The notes: generated from the letters alone by a model not told the origin. 64,000 nt of DNA from JAGOTP01 sp964567995 (GCA_964567995.1 CAZMOB010000001.1:124001-188000); one strand, 5' to 3'. Shown: positions 17,513 to 25,854, counted from the stretch's first letter. Numbers and translations are program-made.

Positions 17513-17974
17513 ATGTCGTCTGCGCATTCTTCGTTCCATCATCCACGCACAAGTGGGAGGGGTTCTTCCCTCCCGTCTTTGCGTTGGCCAGTGTTGTTCG
17601 CGCTGTTAGCAGCGATTGTCTTCTTTGTGGGAGCTTCGACCGTTCGAGAGAGCTATCGCGGCTGGAAAGTCGATCAGGAAATCGAAGGCTTGAAATCTCA
17701 AGTCTCCGCCCTGGAAGCTCAGAAGCACTCCATGACCGGACTGTTGACCAATATGAAAACAGACGCGTACGTTGAACAAGAAGCGCGACTGCGGTTTAAT
17801 CTCAAAAAGCCGGGCGAACATGTCGTGCTGTTTGAGGAAGGCGAGACAAGCGCTCGCATGGCTTGGTCAGAAACATCGACTGCTACCACAGATCCAGCCA
17901 CTCCCACCGAACAGCCGTCCATTCCTCGTCGCTGGTTGCAGTATTTTGTCGGAGGCAGTCTCGGGCGCAGTTAG
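17513..17974 (+). CDS. Septum formation initiator (FtsB/DivIC-like)
   Basis: A 153-residue protein with a short cytoplasmic N-terminus, one transmembrane helix (about residues 25-43), then a coiled coil (VDQEIEGLKSQVSALEAQ) and the conserved DAYVEQEARLRFNLKKPGEHVVLF segment of FtsB/DivIC proteins. These recruit septal peptidoglycan synthase in the divisome. The Ser/Thr-rich C-terminal tail is longer than in FtsB. The gene lies between the PH-domain and SurA-like genes, spaced 21 and 3 bases. Confidence 0.88.
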   Translation: MSSAHSSFHHPRTSGRGSSLPSLRWPVLFALLAAIVFFVGASTVRESYRGWKVDQEIEGLKSQVSALEAQKHSMTGLLTNMKTDAYVEQEARLRFNLKKPGEHVVLFEEGETSARMAWSETSTATTDPATPTEQPSIPRRWLQYFVGGSLGRS

Positions 17975-17977
17975 CTG

Positions 17978-18637
17978 ATGTCTTTTCCTACTCTTTTCTT
18001 TCCTATGCTTCAAAAACGCACTGTTCTCATCGTTGGTGTCATCTCCATCTTGATTCTGTTGACCTGTGTGACATCCGCTGTCTTCGCCTACGGCATTACC
18101 CGCCACCAATGGGAAGGCGCTTCAACGCGTACCTTCGCAAAGATCACCTCTTTTCCGGCTGGGAAAGTGGCTGGTGAAAAAGCGACCTATACCGATTACC
18201 TCTCTCAAGTCGATGCGCAAAGAATCTATTTGAAAACAGAAGACGCCCGTCTGCGCCAACTACCAAGCGACGTAAATCAACAGACCCGCGAAGCCGCCTA
18301 CCAACAGATCATTCAGATTGCCGCTCTAGATCAGTTGGCGAACGAGAATCAAGTCACCGTTTCTGAGGCTGAAATCAATAGTGCCTTCGATGAGTTTGTT
18401 ACCCAATCCGGAACCTCCACCCAACCGGGTGAAATCGACGCCTTCTTAAAAGAATCGTTTGGCTGGGAACGCGAAGACTTCAAGCGCTTCTTCATTCGTC
18501 CGGGGGTATTGAGTCAGGCTCTACGAGCTAAAATGCCGGGGACAACGGAAGATGAAAAAGGGGCAGCCTTGGGAACGAAGCTGGATGAACGGTTGAAGGC
18601 GGGGGACGTCAAGAAATACCTTATTATTAGTCAGTAA
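17978..18637 (+). CDS. SurA N-domain-like membrane-anchored chaperone
   Basis: A 219-residue protein with an N-terminal membrane anchor or signal (about residues 14-38) followed by a helical domain like the N-terminal chaperone part of SurA/PrsA: EAAYQQIIQIAALDQLANENQVTVSEAEINSAFDEF is the recognisable stretch. There is no parvulin isomerase domain. It probably acts outside the membrane on exported proteins. The gene starts 3 bases after the FtsB-like gene; an internal ATG at 18005 would also keep the membrane helix. Confidence 0.72.
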   Translation: MSFPTLFFPMLQKRTVLIVGVISILILLTCVTSAVFAYGITRHQWEGASTRTFAKITSFPAGKVAGEKATYTDYLSQVDAQRIYLKTEDARLRQLPSDVNQQTREAAYQQIIQIAALDQLANENQVTVSEAEINSAFDEFVTQSGTSTQPGEIDAFLKESFGWEREDFKRFFIRPGVLSQALRAKMPGTTEDEKGAALGTKLDERLKAGDVKKYLIISQ

Positions 18638-18661
18638 ACGCAGAATCTACGGTTGGAGATC

Positions 18662-19738
18662 ATGTCCTCTGTCGAATATCGTGCCCCTGAGCCGCCTCTC
18701 TCGCCTGAAGCCAGAGTCAAGCTCAAAGCCCGCATTCTTGAGAGCATGGGGCGGATTATTGAGAGGTATGAAGCCTTCTATCTCAGTGTAGACGAGATGC
18801 ATACGTTCGTCGGTTCACCCTTGACGAACGCTCGTTATGCAAGATTCGAAACTTGGCTTGGGATGCTTTCTGAGAAGAAGATCCTTATTTCCTCAGCTTT
18901 ATCCCTCGATCAAGTCCATTTCGCGCAAGATGTTTCACGCGTTGTTCTTCTGTATCAAGCTCTACAAGACCTTTCCATGGGTAGGTCCGTGGCAACAGAT
19001 ATACGTAATGAATATGAGGAAAGGCCTCTTTCTGCAGATGAATTTCTTCTAAGAGAAGAAGATCTTCCATTGTGGAATGAATTCCCCTCAGAAGAAGAGG
19101 TCAAAACTGCCTTCAACTTTGATTCGATCTGGAGCGACGAATACTGGCAGGGCCGTAAGCTCAAAGATGCAAATGACGCTGCTTATACAACCAAAGAAAC
19201 TCTCAAAGATCGCAAAGGTTTTGAACCAACAGATCAAGACCTTTTGAATGTGGGATATGCAGTAGATGATTCAGATAGACGTCATGCTTTTCTTCGTGCA
19301 GTGGAAGAAGTTTATGTAAAAGAACGGCTTCAACCGGCCAAGATCTTCGAGATTGGAGATATTATTGATCAAAAAAAGAAAGAAGCTGAAGCACGAGGCA
19401 AGACAGTTGAGGACTATCTTACAACGAAAGAGCTTCTCGAAGCCTTTGATGAGGCGTCCGTCCGTCCGGCTACTCTCAAAGAACTTTTGGCTTATGCAAA
19501 GACCCGCTGGAAGCCAATTAATGATCCGAATCAATCCCTCACAGAAGAAGAAATGGATCAACACGCGAACGCCCCCTATATCTGCGCTCTTGGTTCCGTA
19601 TTCTCGAATACCCTTGGGCAGCGCAGGGTTCCATACCTTCGCCTGGATCGCGATGGGCGTCGGTTAAGTATCGATCACTTCAGCGACAACTGGTACATGA
19701 GCCGTCGGTTTCTGGTCTTCCGCAAGTCATTTTCATAA
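18662..19738 (+). CDS. RPAT/FLVF-family hypothetical protein, lone copy
   Basis: A 358-residue protein of the same unrecognised family as the tandem array at 55567-64000. It carries the shared blocks LLEAFDEASVRPATLKELL (RPAT at about residue 268), YICALGSVFS (about 308) and RRFLVFRK at the C-terminus. No signal peptide or membrane segment is visible, so it should be cytoplasmic. It most resembles the distal array genes at 55567-59641 (FDEA block and FRK ending). ATG 18662 is preceded by GGAG at a suitable distance; a TTG three codons upstream is less likely. It follows the SurA-like gene by 24 bases and is closed by a hairpin terminator. Confidence 0.85.
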   Translation: MSSVEYRAPEPPLSPEARVKLKARILESMGRIIERYEAFYLSVDEMHTFVGSPLTNARYARFETWLGMLSEKKILISSALSLDQVHFAQDVSRVVLLYQALQDLSMGRSVATDIRNEYEERPLSADEFLLREEDLPLWNEFPSEEEVKTAFNFDSIWSDEYWQGRKLKDANDAAYTTKETLKDRKGFEPTDQDLLNVGYAVDDSDRRHAFLRAVEEVYVKERLQPAKIFEIGDIIDQKKKEAEARGKTVEDYLTTKELLEAFDEASVRPATLKELLAYAKTRWKPINDPNQSLTEEEMDQHANAPYICALGSVFSNTLGQRRVPYLRLDRDGRRLSIDHFSDNWYMSRRFLVFRKSFS

Positions 19739-19776
19739 AGTATTTGAACATTTGAATACGTAAGACCTGGAAACAG

Positions 19777-19805
19777 AAAAACGCCCCCTTGCGGGCAGCG
19801 TTTTT
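19777..19805. terminator. Bidirectional hairpin terminator
   Basis: AAAAACGC (19777-19784) pairs with GCGTTTTT (19798-19805) around a GC-rich centre. The A-run on one side and the T-run on the other allow termination on both strands: of the gene ending at 19738 and of the tRNA pair. Confidence 0.75.
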
Positions 19806-19808
19806 CCA

Positions 19809-19884
19809 TGGAGCCAATTCCGGGAGTCGAACCCGGGACCTCTGCTTTACGAAAGCATTGCTCTACCAACTGAGCTAAATTGGC
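19809..19884 (-). tRNA. tRNA-Thr (CGT)
   Basis: A complete cloverleaf. The acceptor GCCAATT pairs with AATTGGC, the D arm is GCTC...GAGC, the anticodon loop TTCGTAA gives anticodon CGT, and the T arm is CCGGG-TTCGACT-CCCGG. Discriminator T and CCA are encoded. It is downstream of tRNA-Gly in the same transcript. Confidence 0.95.
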
Positions 19885-19968
19885 GCCTCTCTGGTGAAAA
19901 CACGTGAGCATCCTCACCAGAGTTTCACCTTGTCATTCCACCTTCGTCCGTTTTGCGAACTGGGTGGG

Positions 19969-20043
19969 TGGAGCGGGTAAGGGGAATCGAACCCCTCTTT
20001 GGTGCTTGGGAAGCACCCATAATAACCACTATACGATACCCGC
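19969..20043 (-). tRNA. tRNA-Gly (CCC)
   Basis: A complete cloverleaf. The acceptor GCGGGTA pairs with TACCCGC, the anticodon stem GGTGC/GCACC encloses TTCCCAA with anticodon CCC, and CCA is encoded. A consensus promoter lies immediately upstream on the minus strand. Confidence 0.94.
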
Positions 20044-20064
20044 GGAAAGTTATTATGTGCCGAG

Positions 20065-20093
20065 AGTATAGGGGATCGGATCTTGGAAATCAA
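20065..20093 (-). promoter_or_regulatory. Promoter of tRNA-Gly/tRNA-Thr
   Basis: TTGATT (20088-20093), a 17-base spacer and TATACT (20065-20070) on the minus strand. The expected start is a few bases upstream of a short leader to tRNA-Gly. Confidence 0.75.
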
Positions 20094-20127
20094 GGGAAAT
20101 CTACTGTGGATGAACAGAAAAAGCGCT

Positions 20128-21270
20128 TTACTCGGCAGAATAACGGGCGTGCAGTTCCGCGTGGGCCAGGCTTTCGCTGCGGCGGCGGACGGCGACACTT
20201 TGGACCAGTCCTACGTTAATCCAGACGACCACAAGCGATGAGGCGGCACTTGAAACAAAGGGGAGCGGGATTCCGGTGATGGGGAGGATGCCAAGGTTCA
20301 TCCCAGCGTTCTCCACGACGTGAACGAGGAGCGTTGCGCCAAGACCGATCAAGAGCAGGGCGGCAAAGTCATCACCCGAAGCGAGCGCGGTCAAGACATA
20401 TCGAGTGAAGAGCCAACCAAAGAGCAAGATCGTCACCGCGATGCCAACGAATCCTAGTTCTTCCCCGACGACCGCAAAGATAAAGTCGGTCGCCGCTTCT
20501 GGTAAAAAGCGCAGACGTGCTTGCGACCCTTCTCCAATCCCTTTTCCTAACCAACCACCCGAGCCGATAGCAATCCGAGCCTGAGCCGCGTTGTAACCGG
20601 ATCCACGGACATCCGCAGTTGGATTCACAAACGCGACGATGCGTTCTTTTTGGTACGGTTTGAGGGCGAATGTCCACCCAAGGCTGATCGTTACAGCGGC
20701 AATAATCGGCAGAATGAACCAGGCAAAACGTGGGAGTCCTGCGAAGAGCGCCATCGCGCCCCAAACGGCTAACATGACCATGGCCGAGCCAAAGTCTGGT
20801 TGAAGGAACACTAACGCGACATAGGCACCGACCGCAGCCGCGCTTCTCAGAAAACTCGGCCAACTCAGACGACCGTGTCCATGCCGCGCCATGAATGCGG
20901 CCAAATAAGCCGCCAGACAAATCTTGGCTGGCTCAACCGGCTGAAACGAAAACCCTCCGAACACGAACCAGCCCTGTGTTCCACGAATCGTTTTTCCAAA
21001 AATAAGCACCGATATGAGCAGAGCGAGGCCAACAAGATACACCACAACCGACAGCGAACGCAGATGACGATAATCAATGATCGTGAGGGCTAACGCAATC
21101 GATAATCCGATCCCTAGAGCGGCCAGCTGCTTATAAAACGAAAACAGATCAATCGGATCGCGCGAGATGCCGATGCCGTAAATAATCGATAAACCGATCG
21201 CGACAAGCGAAGAAGCCGCAATAAGCAGCCCCCAATCCAGGCGTTCAAACAGAACAAAAAACCGCTGCAT
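20128..21270 (-). CDS. rodA: Rod-shape determining SEDS protein RodA (peptidoglycan glycosyltransferase)
   Basis: A 380-residue SEDS protein with about ten membrane helices. Diagnostic stretches are TQGWFVFGGFSFQPVEPAK, QPDFGSAMV, KPYQKERIVAF, the GSGGWLGKGIGEG loop and TDFIFAVVGEELGF, followed by GMNLGILPITGIPLPF. With a class B penicillin-binding protein, RodA polymerises glycan strands from lipid II for elongation. No PBP2 gene is adjacent. It is preceded by the second structured palindrome and followed by the tRNA-Gly promoter. Confidence 0.93.
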   Translation of the reverse strand: MQRFFVLFERLDWGLLIAASSLVAIGLSIIYGIGISRDPIDLFSFYKQLAALGIGLSIALALTIIDYRHLRSLSVVVYLVGLALLISVLIFGKTIRGTQGWFVFGGFSFQPVEPAKICLAAYLAAFMARHGHGRLSWPSFLRSAAAVGAYVALVFLQPDFGSAMVMLAVWGAMALFAGLPRFAWFILPIIAAVTISLGWTFALKPYQKERIVAFVNPTADVRGSGYNAAQARIAIGSGGWLGKGIGEGSQARLRFLPEAATDFIFAVVGEELGFVGIAVTILLFGWLFTRYVLTALASGDDFAALLLIGLGATLLVHVVENAGMNLGILPITGIPLPFVSSAASSLVVVWINVGLVQSVAVRRRSESLAHAELHARYSAE

Positions 21271-21315
21271 GCATGGATCTTACCGACGTAGACATGAATA
21301 AACCAGAGTACAGGG

Positions 21316-21482
21316 GTGGGTGGCGGACCGTATGTCCGAACGACCGAGCACCTGTCCGAGCCTTAATGAACGAAGTGAATGACACAAACAAGGCCATTGA
21401 GCAGATCTGCTGTAATGACTCTGCGAGATGATTCCTACAGGCGAGTTGCGCAGGGAGTGAGGGCATACGGTCCGCCACCCAC
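21316..21482 (-). ncRNA. Structured palindromic element 2 (candidate structured RNA)
   Basis: A perfect 19-base inverted repeat (21316-21334 and 21464-21482; arms contain GGTGGCGGACCGTATG) closes a 167-base region between two minus-strand genes. Read on the minus strand, the 5' arm is followed by GCCCTCACT and CAACTCGC and the 3' arm is preceded by TCGTTC, the same order of blocks as in the element at 5079-5210. Both elements lie in the sense orientation between co-directional genes. It may be a structured RNA, a cis element of rodA or a MITE-like palindrome. Confidence 0.5.
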
Positions 21483-21492
21483 ACGCTTATTT

Positions 21493-22356
21493 TTAAATCC
21501 GTGTTGTCGGTAAATAGCTTGCTGGATCCAAAATATCAACGTAAGGCGTGATTTCGACCTGGTCGACGCCGCTGACTTGTTCGTACCACTGCAGAGAGAT
21601 CGGGCGTTCTTCGTTTGGTTTGAGTTCGCGCACATCGACTTTGTTGATGGCGAGTGGAATGCCTTGGCGTAGGAGCGTTACGAACAATTGCACATTCCAA
21701 TAGCCATATCCGGAGTTATTGGTGATGCTGAAATCCGTTTTTCCAACTCCATCACCCAAAGAAACGTAGGTTGGATCTTCGCTGAACAAGAAATCGAGGC
21801 GTTCCGCGGCGTAGCCACTGTAGTCTCCGCTGACTTGAAGGAGGGGAATGCGCTGCCATTGGATAGATTGGACTGTCAGTTGTGGATCACCGCCACCTTT
21901 CCAGCCAAGTTCGGCCAACGGTCGAGTGCTTTGCGGTAAGATTGTCGCTTCCTGAACGGGGGTTGATTGTCCGTCTAATTGAAAGGCAAATTTCACACGG
22001 GCTGACCAGAGCGCGTTCGGATTGCTGAGACTACTTAGAATATCCAGCCGTCCCTCCGTTGTTTCAAAGGCTTGGACGTCAGCTGGTTGGAGCGCTTCGG
22101 GAGCGACGCTCTGGATTGCCTCTAACGGCACCATCTGTTGAGCGATTAGTTTTGGAATCCGCGATTCTCGTGGCCAAGAAATGAGATAGGTATCGACCAA
22201 CGACCAAAGGGTGTATCCCCAGAACAAGACGCTTACTGCAATAAGACAGCCGTATCCAAAACGGCGTAAGCCAAGATGATGTTTGACCCACCACGAGGCG
22301 GCGGTCAGATCACTTTCGCTCATTCCACTACCGATCTGATGTTGGTCAGAGAGCAT
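21493..22356 (-). CDS. Membrane-anchored protein of unknown function
   Basis: A 287-residue protein with a cytoplasmic N-terminus of about 35 residues, one transmembrane helix (YGCLIAVSVLFWGYTLWSLVD) and a predominantly beta extracytoplasmic domain (for example DFSITNNSGYGYWNVQLFVTLLRQG, as in Ig-like folds). I do not recognise a named family. The start at 22356 was chosen over the ATG at 22371 because the latter overlaps an extended -10 box (TGCTATCAT). It is divergent from gyrB and upstream of rodA on the same strand. Confidence 0.72.
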   Translation of the reverse strand: MLSDQHQIGSGMSESDLTAASWWVKHHLGLRRFGYGCLIAVSVLFWGYTLWSLVDTYLISWPRESRIPKLIAQQMVPLEAIQSVAPEALQPADVQAFETTEGRLDILSSLSNPNALWSARVKFAFQLDGQSTPVQEATILPQSTRPLAELGWKGGGDPQLTVQSIQWQRIPLLQVSGDYSGYAAERLDFLFSEDPTYVSLGDGVGKTDFSITNNSGYGYWNVQLFVTLLRQGIPLAINKVDVRELKPNEERPISLQWYEQVSGVDQVEITPYVDILDPASYLPTTRI

Positions 22357-22369
22357 AACGAATAGCTCC

Positions 22370-22378
22370 ATGATAGCA
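22370..22378 (-). promoter_or_regulatory. Extended -10 promoter (TGCTATCAT)
   Basis: TGCTATCAT on the minus strand, 13 bases before the chosen ATG at 22356, leaving a leader of about 7 bases. Confidence 0.5.
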
Positions 22379-22432
22379 TCTTTTTTGCAAGTGACCCATT
22401 CATTTCATCCACTTCTCGGAGAGGCTTTCTCT

Positions 22433-22441
22433 TGCTACTAT
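22433..22441 (+). promoter_or_regulatory. Extended -10 promoter (TGCTACTAT) for gyrB
   Basis: TGCTACTAT ends 16 bases before the gyrB ATG at 22458. No Shine-Dalgarno sequence is visible in the short leader. Confidence 0.5.
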
Positions 22442-22457
22442 CCGGCCAACTCTTTCT

Positions 22458-24500
22458 ATGGCAAAAACCCCCGCAAAGAACGGCTACAGCGCCGAACAGA
22501 TTTCCGTTTTGGAAGGCTTGGAGCCGGTGCGCAAGCGCCCGGGCATGTATATCGGATCGACCGGTCCAGAAGGCTTGTTCCATCTCTTGCGTGAAGTCGT
22601 CGATAACTGTTTCGACGAAGCGATGGCTGGGCATGCCGATGAAATCACGATTACACTTCTTCCAAACGACAAAGTCAAAGTGACGGACAACGGTCGTGGC
22701 ATCCCAGTCGATACGCACAAACAATATGGCGTGTCGGCGCTTGAGCTTGTCATGACGAAGCTCCACGCCGGTGGAAAATTCGGTGGTGAATCGAGCGGGT
22801 ATAAAATCTCTGGTGGTCTACACGGGGTGGGTGTCTCCGTTGTGAACGCTTTGTCTGATGATTTGGAAGTGATTGTCGAGCGCGATGGCGGAAAGTACCA
22901 GCAGTTCTACAAATGTGGAAAATCGCAAGGTGACGTCAAAAAGATCGGGAAGAGCGATCGGAATGGCACAACCATCATTTTCCATCCAGACAAAACCATC
23001 TTTACCGATGGAATCACGATGGACCACCAGCGGATCATTGATCACTATCGCCAGCAGTGTTACCTCACCAAAGGCATTCGTTTGTCTGTCATTGATGAGC
23101 GCACCGAGGGTCTGCATGAGGTCTACGGCTTTTACTTTGAAGGGGGCGTTGTGTCCTATGCGCGCTTTTTGAACCACAAGAAGCAGCCGAAACACGAGAA
23201 TATTTTCTTTGTGGAGAAGCAGGTCGAAAAGTCTGAGGTTTCGATTGCGATCCAATACACTGAGGATTATTCCGAAACGCTCTACGCCTTCACGAACAAC
23301 ATCACAAACCCAGAAGGCGGAACGCATGTTCAAGGCTTCCGCGCGGCCCTCACGCGTGTCTTGAATACCTACGCGCGTGCCAAAGGCTACATCAAAGAAA
23401 AAGACGACAACCTCTCTGGGGAAGATGTCCGTGAAGGATTGACGGCCGTTATTTCCATTCGCTACCCGGAACCGCAGTTCGAAGGGCAGACCAAAGCCAA
23501 ACTCGGCACACCAGAAGTCCGTGGAGCGGTCGAAGCGGTGATGAGTGAAGCCCTCACGATGTTCCTCGAAGAGCATCCGCGTGATGGGCAGATGATTCTT
23601 GAAAAGTGTGTCTTGGCGCAACGAGCTCGCGCCGCTGCTCGTGCGGCACGCGAAACCGTTCTCCGCAAAGGCGTCCTTGAAGGGATGACCTTGCCGGGCA
23701 AACTGGCGGACTGCGCCAACCGCGATCCAGCCGTCTGTGAGCTCTACATTGTTGAAGGAGACTCTGCCGGAGGTTCTGCCAAACAAGGCCGCAATCGCGA
23801 CAACCAAGCGATCTTGCCGCTTCGTGGAAAGATTTTGAACGTAGAACGTGCTCGTTTGGATAAAATGTTGGGGAACGAACAGATCAAGAACCTAGTGATC
23901 GCCATGGGGACCAATATTGGTGACATGTTCGACTTAGCGAAACTTCGCTATGGTCGCGTCATCATCATGACCGACGCCGACGTTGACGGAGCGCACATTC
24001 GCACCCTCCTGTTAACGTTGTTTTATCGGTATTTCCCACTGCTCATTACGAATGGCAATATTTACATTGCGCAGCCACCGCTCTTCCGTTTGCAGCGCGG
24101 CAAAGAAATCCGTTACGCCTACAGTGATGAAGAACGTGACAAAGGGATGGAAGAAATGATGAAAGCGAAAGAAGAACGAGCGGTGGCGAAGGGCAAAAAA
24201 GTCAAAGAAGAGAAGGTTGAAGAACCGACCGAAGTTCTCGCTATCCCAGAAGAGCCGGTCGAAGGGATGATGAGCATTGGTGGGATCAACATTCAGCGCT
24301 ACAAAGGTCTGGGAGAGATGAACCCAGAACAGCTTTGGGAAACCACGATGGATCCGGAACGTCGTCTCATGAAACGTGTGACAGTTGATGACGCCATCAA
24401 AGCCGATGAAATGTTCGACATCCTGATGGGCAGTGATGTTGCTCCGCGCAAGCGCTTCATTCAATCCAACGCCAAACACGTCAAAGACCTCGACGTTTAA
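22458..24500 (+). CDS. gyrB: DNA gyrase subunit B
   Basis: A 680-residue type IIA topoisomerase B subunit. The GHKL ATPase domain shows EGLEPVRKRPGMYIGS, EVVDNCFDEA, VTDNGRGIP and GGLHGVGVSVVNALS. The Toprim domain shows EGDSAGGS and the metal-binding DADVDGAHIRTLLL. The C-terminal QRYKGLGEMN motif follows. A charged insertion (about residues 555-595, rich in Lys and Glu) separates the Toprim domain from QRYKGLG. Paired with GyrA it introduces negative supercoils. The TrmB-like regulator begins 31 bases downstream. Confidence 0.95.
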   Translation: MAKTPAKNGYSAEQISVLEGLEPVRKRPGMYIGSTGPEGLFHLLREVVDNCFDEAMAGHADEITITLLPNDKVKVTDNGRGIPVDTHKQYGVSALELVMTKLHAGGKFGGESSGYKISGGLHGVGVSVVNALSDDLEVIVERDGGKYQQFYKCGKSQGDVKKIGKSDRNGTTIIFHPDKTIFTDGITMDHQRIIDHYRQQCYLTKGIRLSVIDERTEGLHEVYGFYFEGGVVSYARFLNHKKQPKHENIFFVEKQVEKSEVSIAIQYTEDYSETLYAFTNNITNPEGGTHVQGFRAALTRVLNTYARAKGYIKEKDDNLSGEDVREGLTAVISIRYPEPQFEGQTKAKLGTPEVRGAVEAVMSEALTMFLEEHPRDGQMILEKCVLAQRARAAARAARETVLRKGVLEGMTLPGKLADCANRDPAVCELYIVEGDSAGGSAKQGRNRDNQAILPLRGKILNVERARLDKMLGNEQIKNLVIAMGTNIGDMFDLAKLRYGRVIIMTDADVDGAHIRTLLLTLFYRYFPLLITNGNIYIAQPPLFRLQRGKEIRYAYSDEERDKGMEEMMKAKEERAVAKGKKVKEEKVEEPTEVLAIPEEPVEGMMSIGGINIQRYKGLGEMNPEQLWETTMDPERRLMKRVTVDDAIKADEMFDILMGSDVAPRKRFIQSNAKHVKDLDV

Positions 24501-24531
24501 TCTTCTCACTTTTGCTCTTTTTTCATCCCAT

Positions 24532-25293
24532 ATGACTTCTTGGGATAAGCTCCTTCGTACCTTAGGCTTCACGGATAGTGAATCAAAGTTGTATCTCGTT
24601 TCCTTGGAAACCGGTCCGGCCACTGTTCAAGACTTGGCCAAAAAGGCCAAGATTTCACGTGTGACCGCCTATGCCGCCGTCGACGCGCTCATGCGGAATA
24701 CTTTGATGAGCACGATGCAACAGGGGAAAAAGCGCCTTTTCTCGGCTGAATCACCCGATCGCTTGATTTCGTTCGTGCAAAATCGCATGCAGCACATGCA
24801 ATCGACGCTGAAAGAGGTCGAGGCGTCGGTCGAGGAGTTACGCTTGTTGCAACGGGGTGAGAAACCGGTCGTAAAAATGTTCACCGGAGAAGAGGGGATC
24901 CGCGCATTGCAAAATGACTTGCTACAGGTCGCGCCGAAAACATTGGATGAGGTGGCGCATTTTGACGAAGTCTTACGCTTGTATCCGACCGAAGGCAATC
25001 GTGAGTTTTTCGATAAATTAGACAAGATCCATCCCAAGCGCCGGTTGATTTTCTACAGCCGTGGCGACAATCAAATTCGTGGAGGATTTCCCGATGAGCA
25101 CATCGCTGTGATCAAAGAAACAGGCCCGAGTAAATTCTTTGCCGATATCCAGGTCTATGGAAATCGAGTCGTGATGTCGACGTTGCGAGGAGAAATTATT
25201 TTTATCCTCATCGAAAGTCAGGATTTGGCGGATGCCTTTCGCGAGATGTTTGGGCACATGTGGAATAATGTCCAGGATAAACGCATCAGTTAG
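24532..25293 (+). CDS. TrmB-family transcriptional regulator
   Basis: A 253-residue protein. The N-terminal TrmB-type winged helix is seen in LRTLGFTDSESKLYLVSLE, ATVQDLAKKAKISRVTAYAAVDAL. It continues into a coiled segment and a C-terminal domain with FYSRGDNQIRGGFPD. TrmB proteins in archaea sense sugars; in CPR bacteria this short type often lies near housekeeping genes and its ligand is unknown. The start at 24532 lies just after gyrB; a longer frame inside gyrB was rejected. Confidence 0.82.
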   Translation: MTSWDKLLRTLGFTDSESKLYLVSLETGPATVQDLAKKAKISRVTAYAAVDALMRNTLMSTMQQGKKRLFSAESPDRLISFVQNRMQHMQSTLKEVEASVEELRLLQRGEKPVVKMFTGEEGIRALQNDLLQVAPKTLDEVAHFDEVLRLYPTEGNREFFDKLDKIHPKRRLIFYSRGDNQIRGGFPDEHIAVIKETGPSKFFADIQVYGNRVVMSTLRGEIIFILIESQDLADAFREMFGHMWNNVQDKRIS

Positions 25294-25305
25294 CCGATAA
25301 ATTTT

Positions 25306-25374
25306 TAAAAAAAAGAGACGCCCGGTCCGAGTCTTGCGAGCGCGGATGCGCGGCGCCTGACTCGGCCGGGGCGT
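25306..25374 (-). terminator. Strong terminator of the 36-residue minus-strand gene
   Basis: On the minus strand ACGCCCCGGCCGAGTC (25359-25374) pairs with GACTCGGACCGGGCGTC (25317-25333), followed by a run of T residues (25306-25314). A GC-rich intrinsic terminator. The A/T-run near the end of the TrmB-like gene could also serve that gene weakly. Confidence 0.8.
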
Positions 25375-25403
25375 GGAGCCTCTTCTTCGATGTAACGCGA
25401 CCT

Positions 25404-25514
25404 CTAGGGTCGCCCCCCACCAGTTTGTGTCAGCTCCGCGGGGCCGTCGGCTCCGCAGGTCGACTCCTCCTGCTGGTAGTGGTCGAAGAAGTTGATGTAC
25501 GGTTGTCTGTGCAT
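25404..25514 (-). CDS. 36-residue small protein in a GC-rich unit
   Basis: ATG at 25514 is preceded by AGGAG at 9-base spacing. The translated peptide begins MHRQPYINFFDHYQQEEST and ends in GGGRP before TAG. It has no membrane segment or known motif. The unit is complete: promoter TTGACT-17-TAGAGT (25639-25667), leader, Shine-Dalgarno sequence, frame, GC-rich terminator with T-run. This makes translation plausible, but a small RNA with an incidental frame is the alternative. Confidence 0.5.
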   Translation of the reverse strand: MHRQPYINFFDHYQQEESTCGADGPAELTQTGGGRP

Positions 25515-25638
25515 GAAAGGACGCTCCTGTTTCTATACGATGGGTGCGATAGAGCCGCTCTTTGTTCGCCGTCCGAAGCCATCTGATGGGTAGGTCTTCC
25601 GACCCACTGTTCTTTGGCCCGGTTTCGAAGAGCCTAAT

Positions 25639-25667
25639 ACTCTAACAGAAATCAGGAAAAAAGTCAA
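25639..25667 (-). promoter_or_regulatory. Sigma-70-type promoter of the 36-residue gene
   Basis: TTGACT (25662-25667), 17-base spacer, TAGAGT (25639-25644) on the minus strand. Confidence 0.65.
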
Positions 25668-25718
25668 GTTAAGGCTTAGATTAGCCAAAATATCTTTCCC
25701 ACGAGGGTTCTATTTACC

Positions 25719-25747
25719 TTGACAAAACTGATAAAATGGGCTATGAT
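25719..25747 (+). promoter_or_regulatory. Sigma-70-type promoter of the GC-rich membrane protein gene
   Basis: A perfect TTGACA (25719-25724), 17-base spacer and TATGAT (25742-25747). The transcript start near 25754 gives a leader of about 100 bases. Confidence 0.8.
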
Positions 25748-25854
25748 TGTCTGTTCTTTACAGCACGATTCGCTTGTGAAAATGGCTTGTTTGTGACGAC
25801 GCACTGGGTGATGAGACGGCTACGGCCCTTCCCTCGTCATTCGCTGGAGTCGCC

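Larger units (their letters stand above)
25515..25854. other. Divergent promoter region (340 bases without a gene)
   Basis: Holds the minus-strand promoter of the 36-residue gene and the plus-strand promoter of the GC-rich membrane protein gene, with AT-rich sequence between them and leaders of about 120 and 105 bases on either side. A 14-base string TTAGCCAAAATATC (25681-25694) recurs at 33047-33060. No other feature is visible. Confidence 0.6.

Noticed and set aside
22818..23807. Long minus-strand frame inside gyrB
   Set aside because: It lies wholly within a well-conserved gene and shows no independent domain or promoter.
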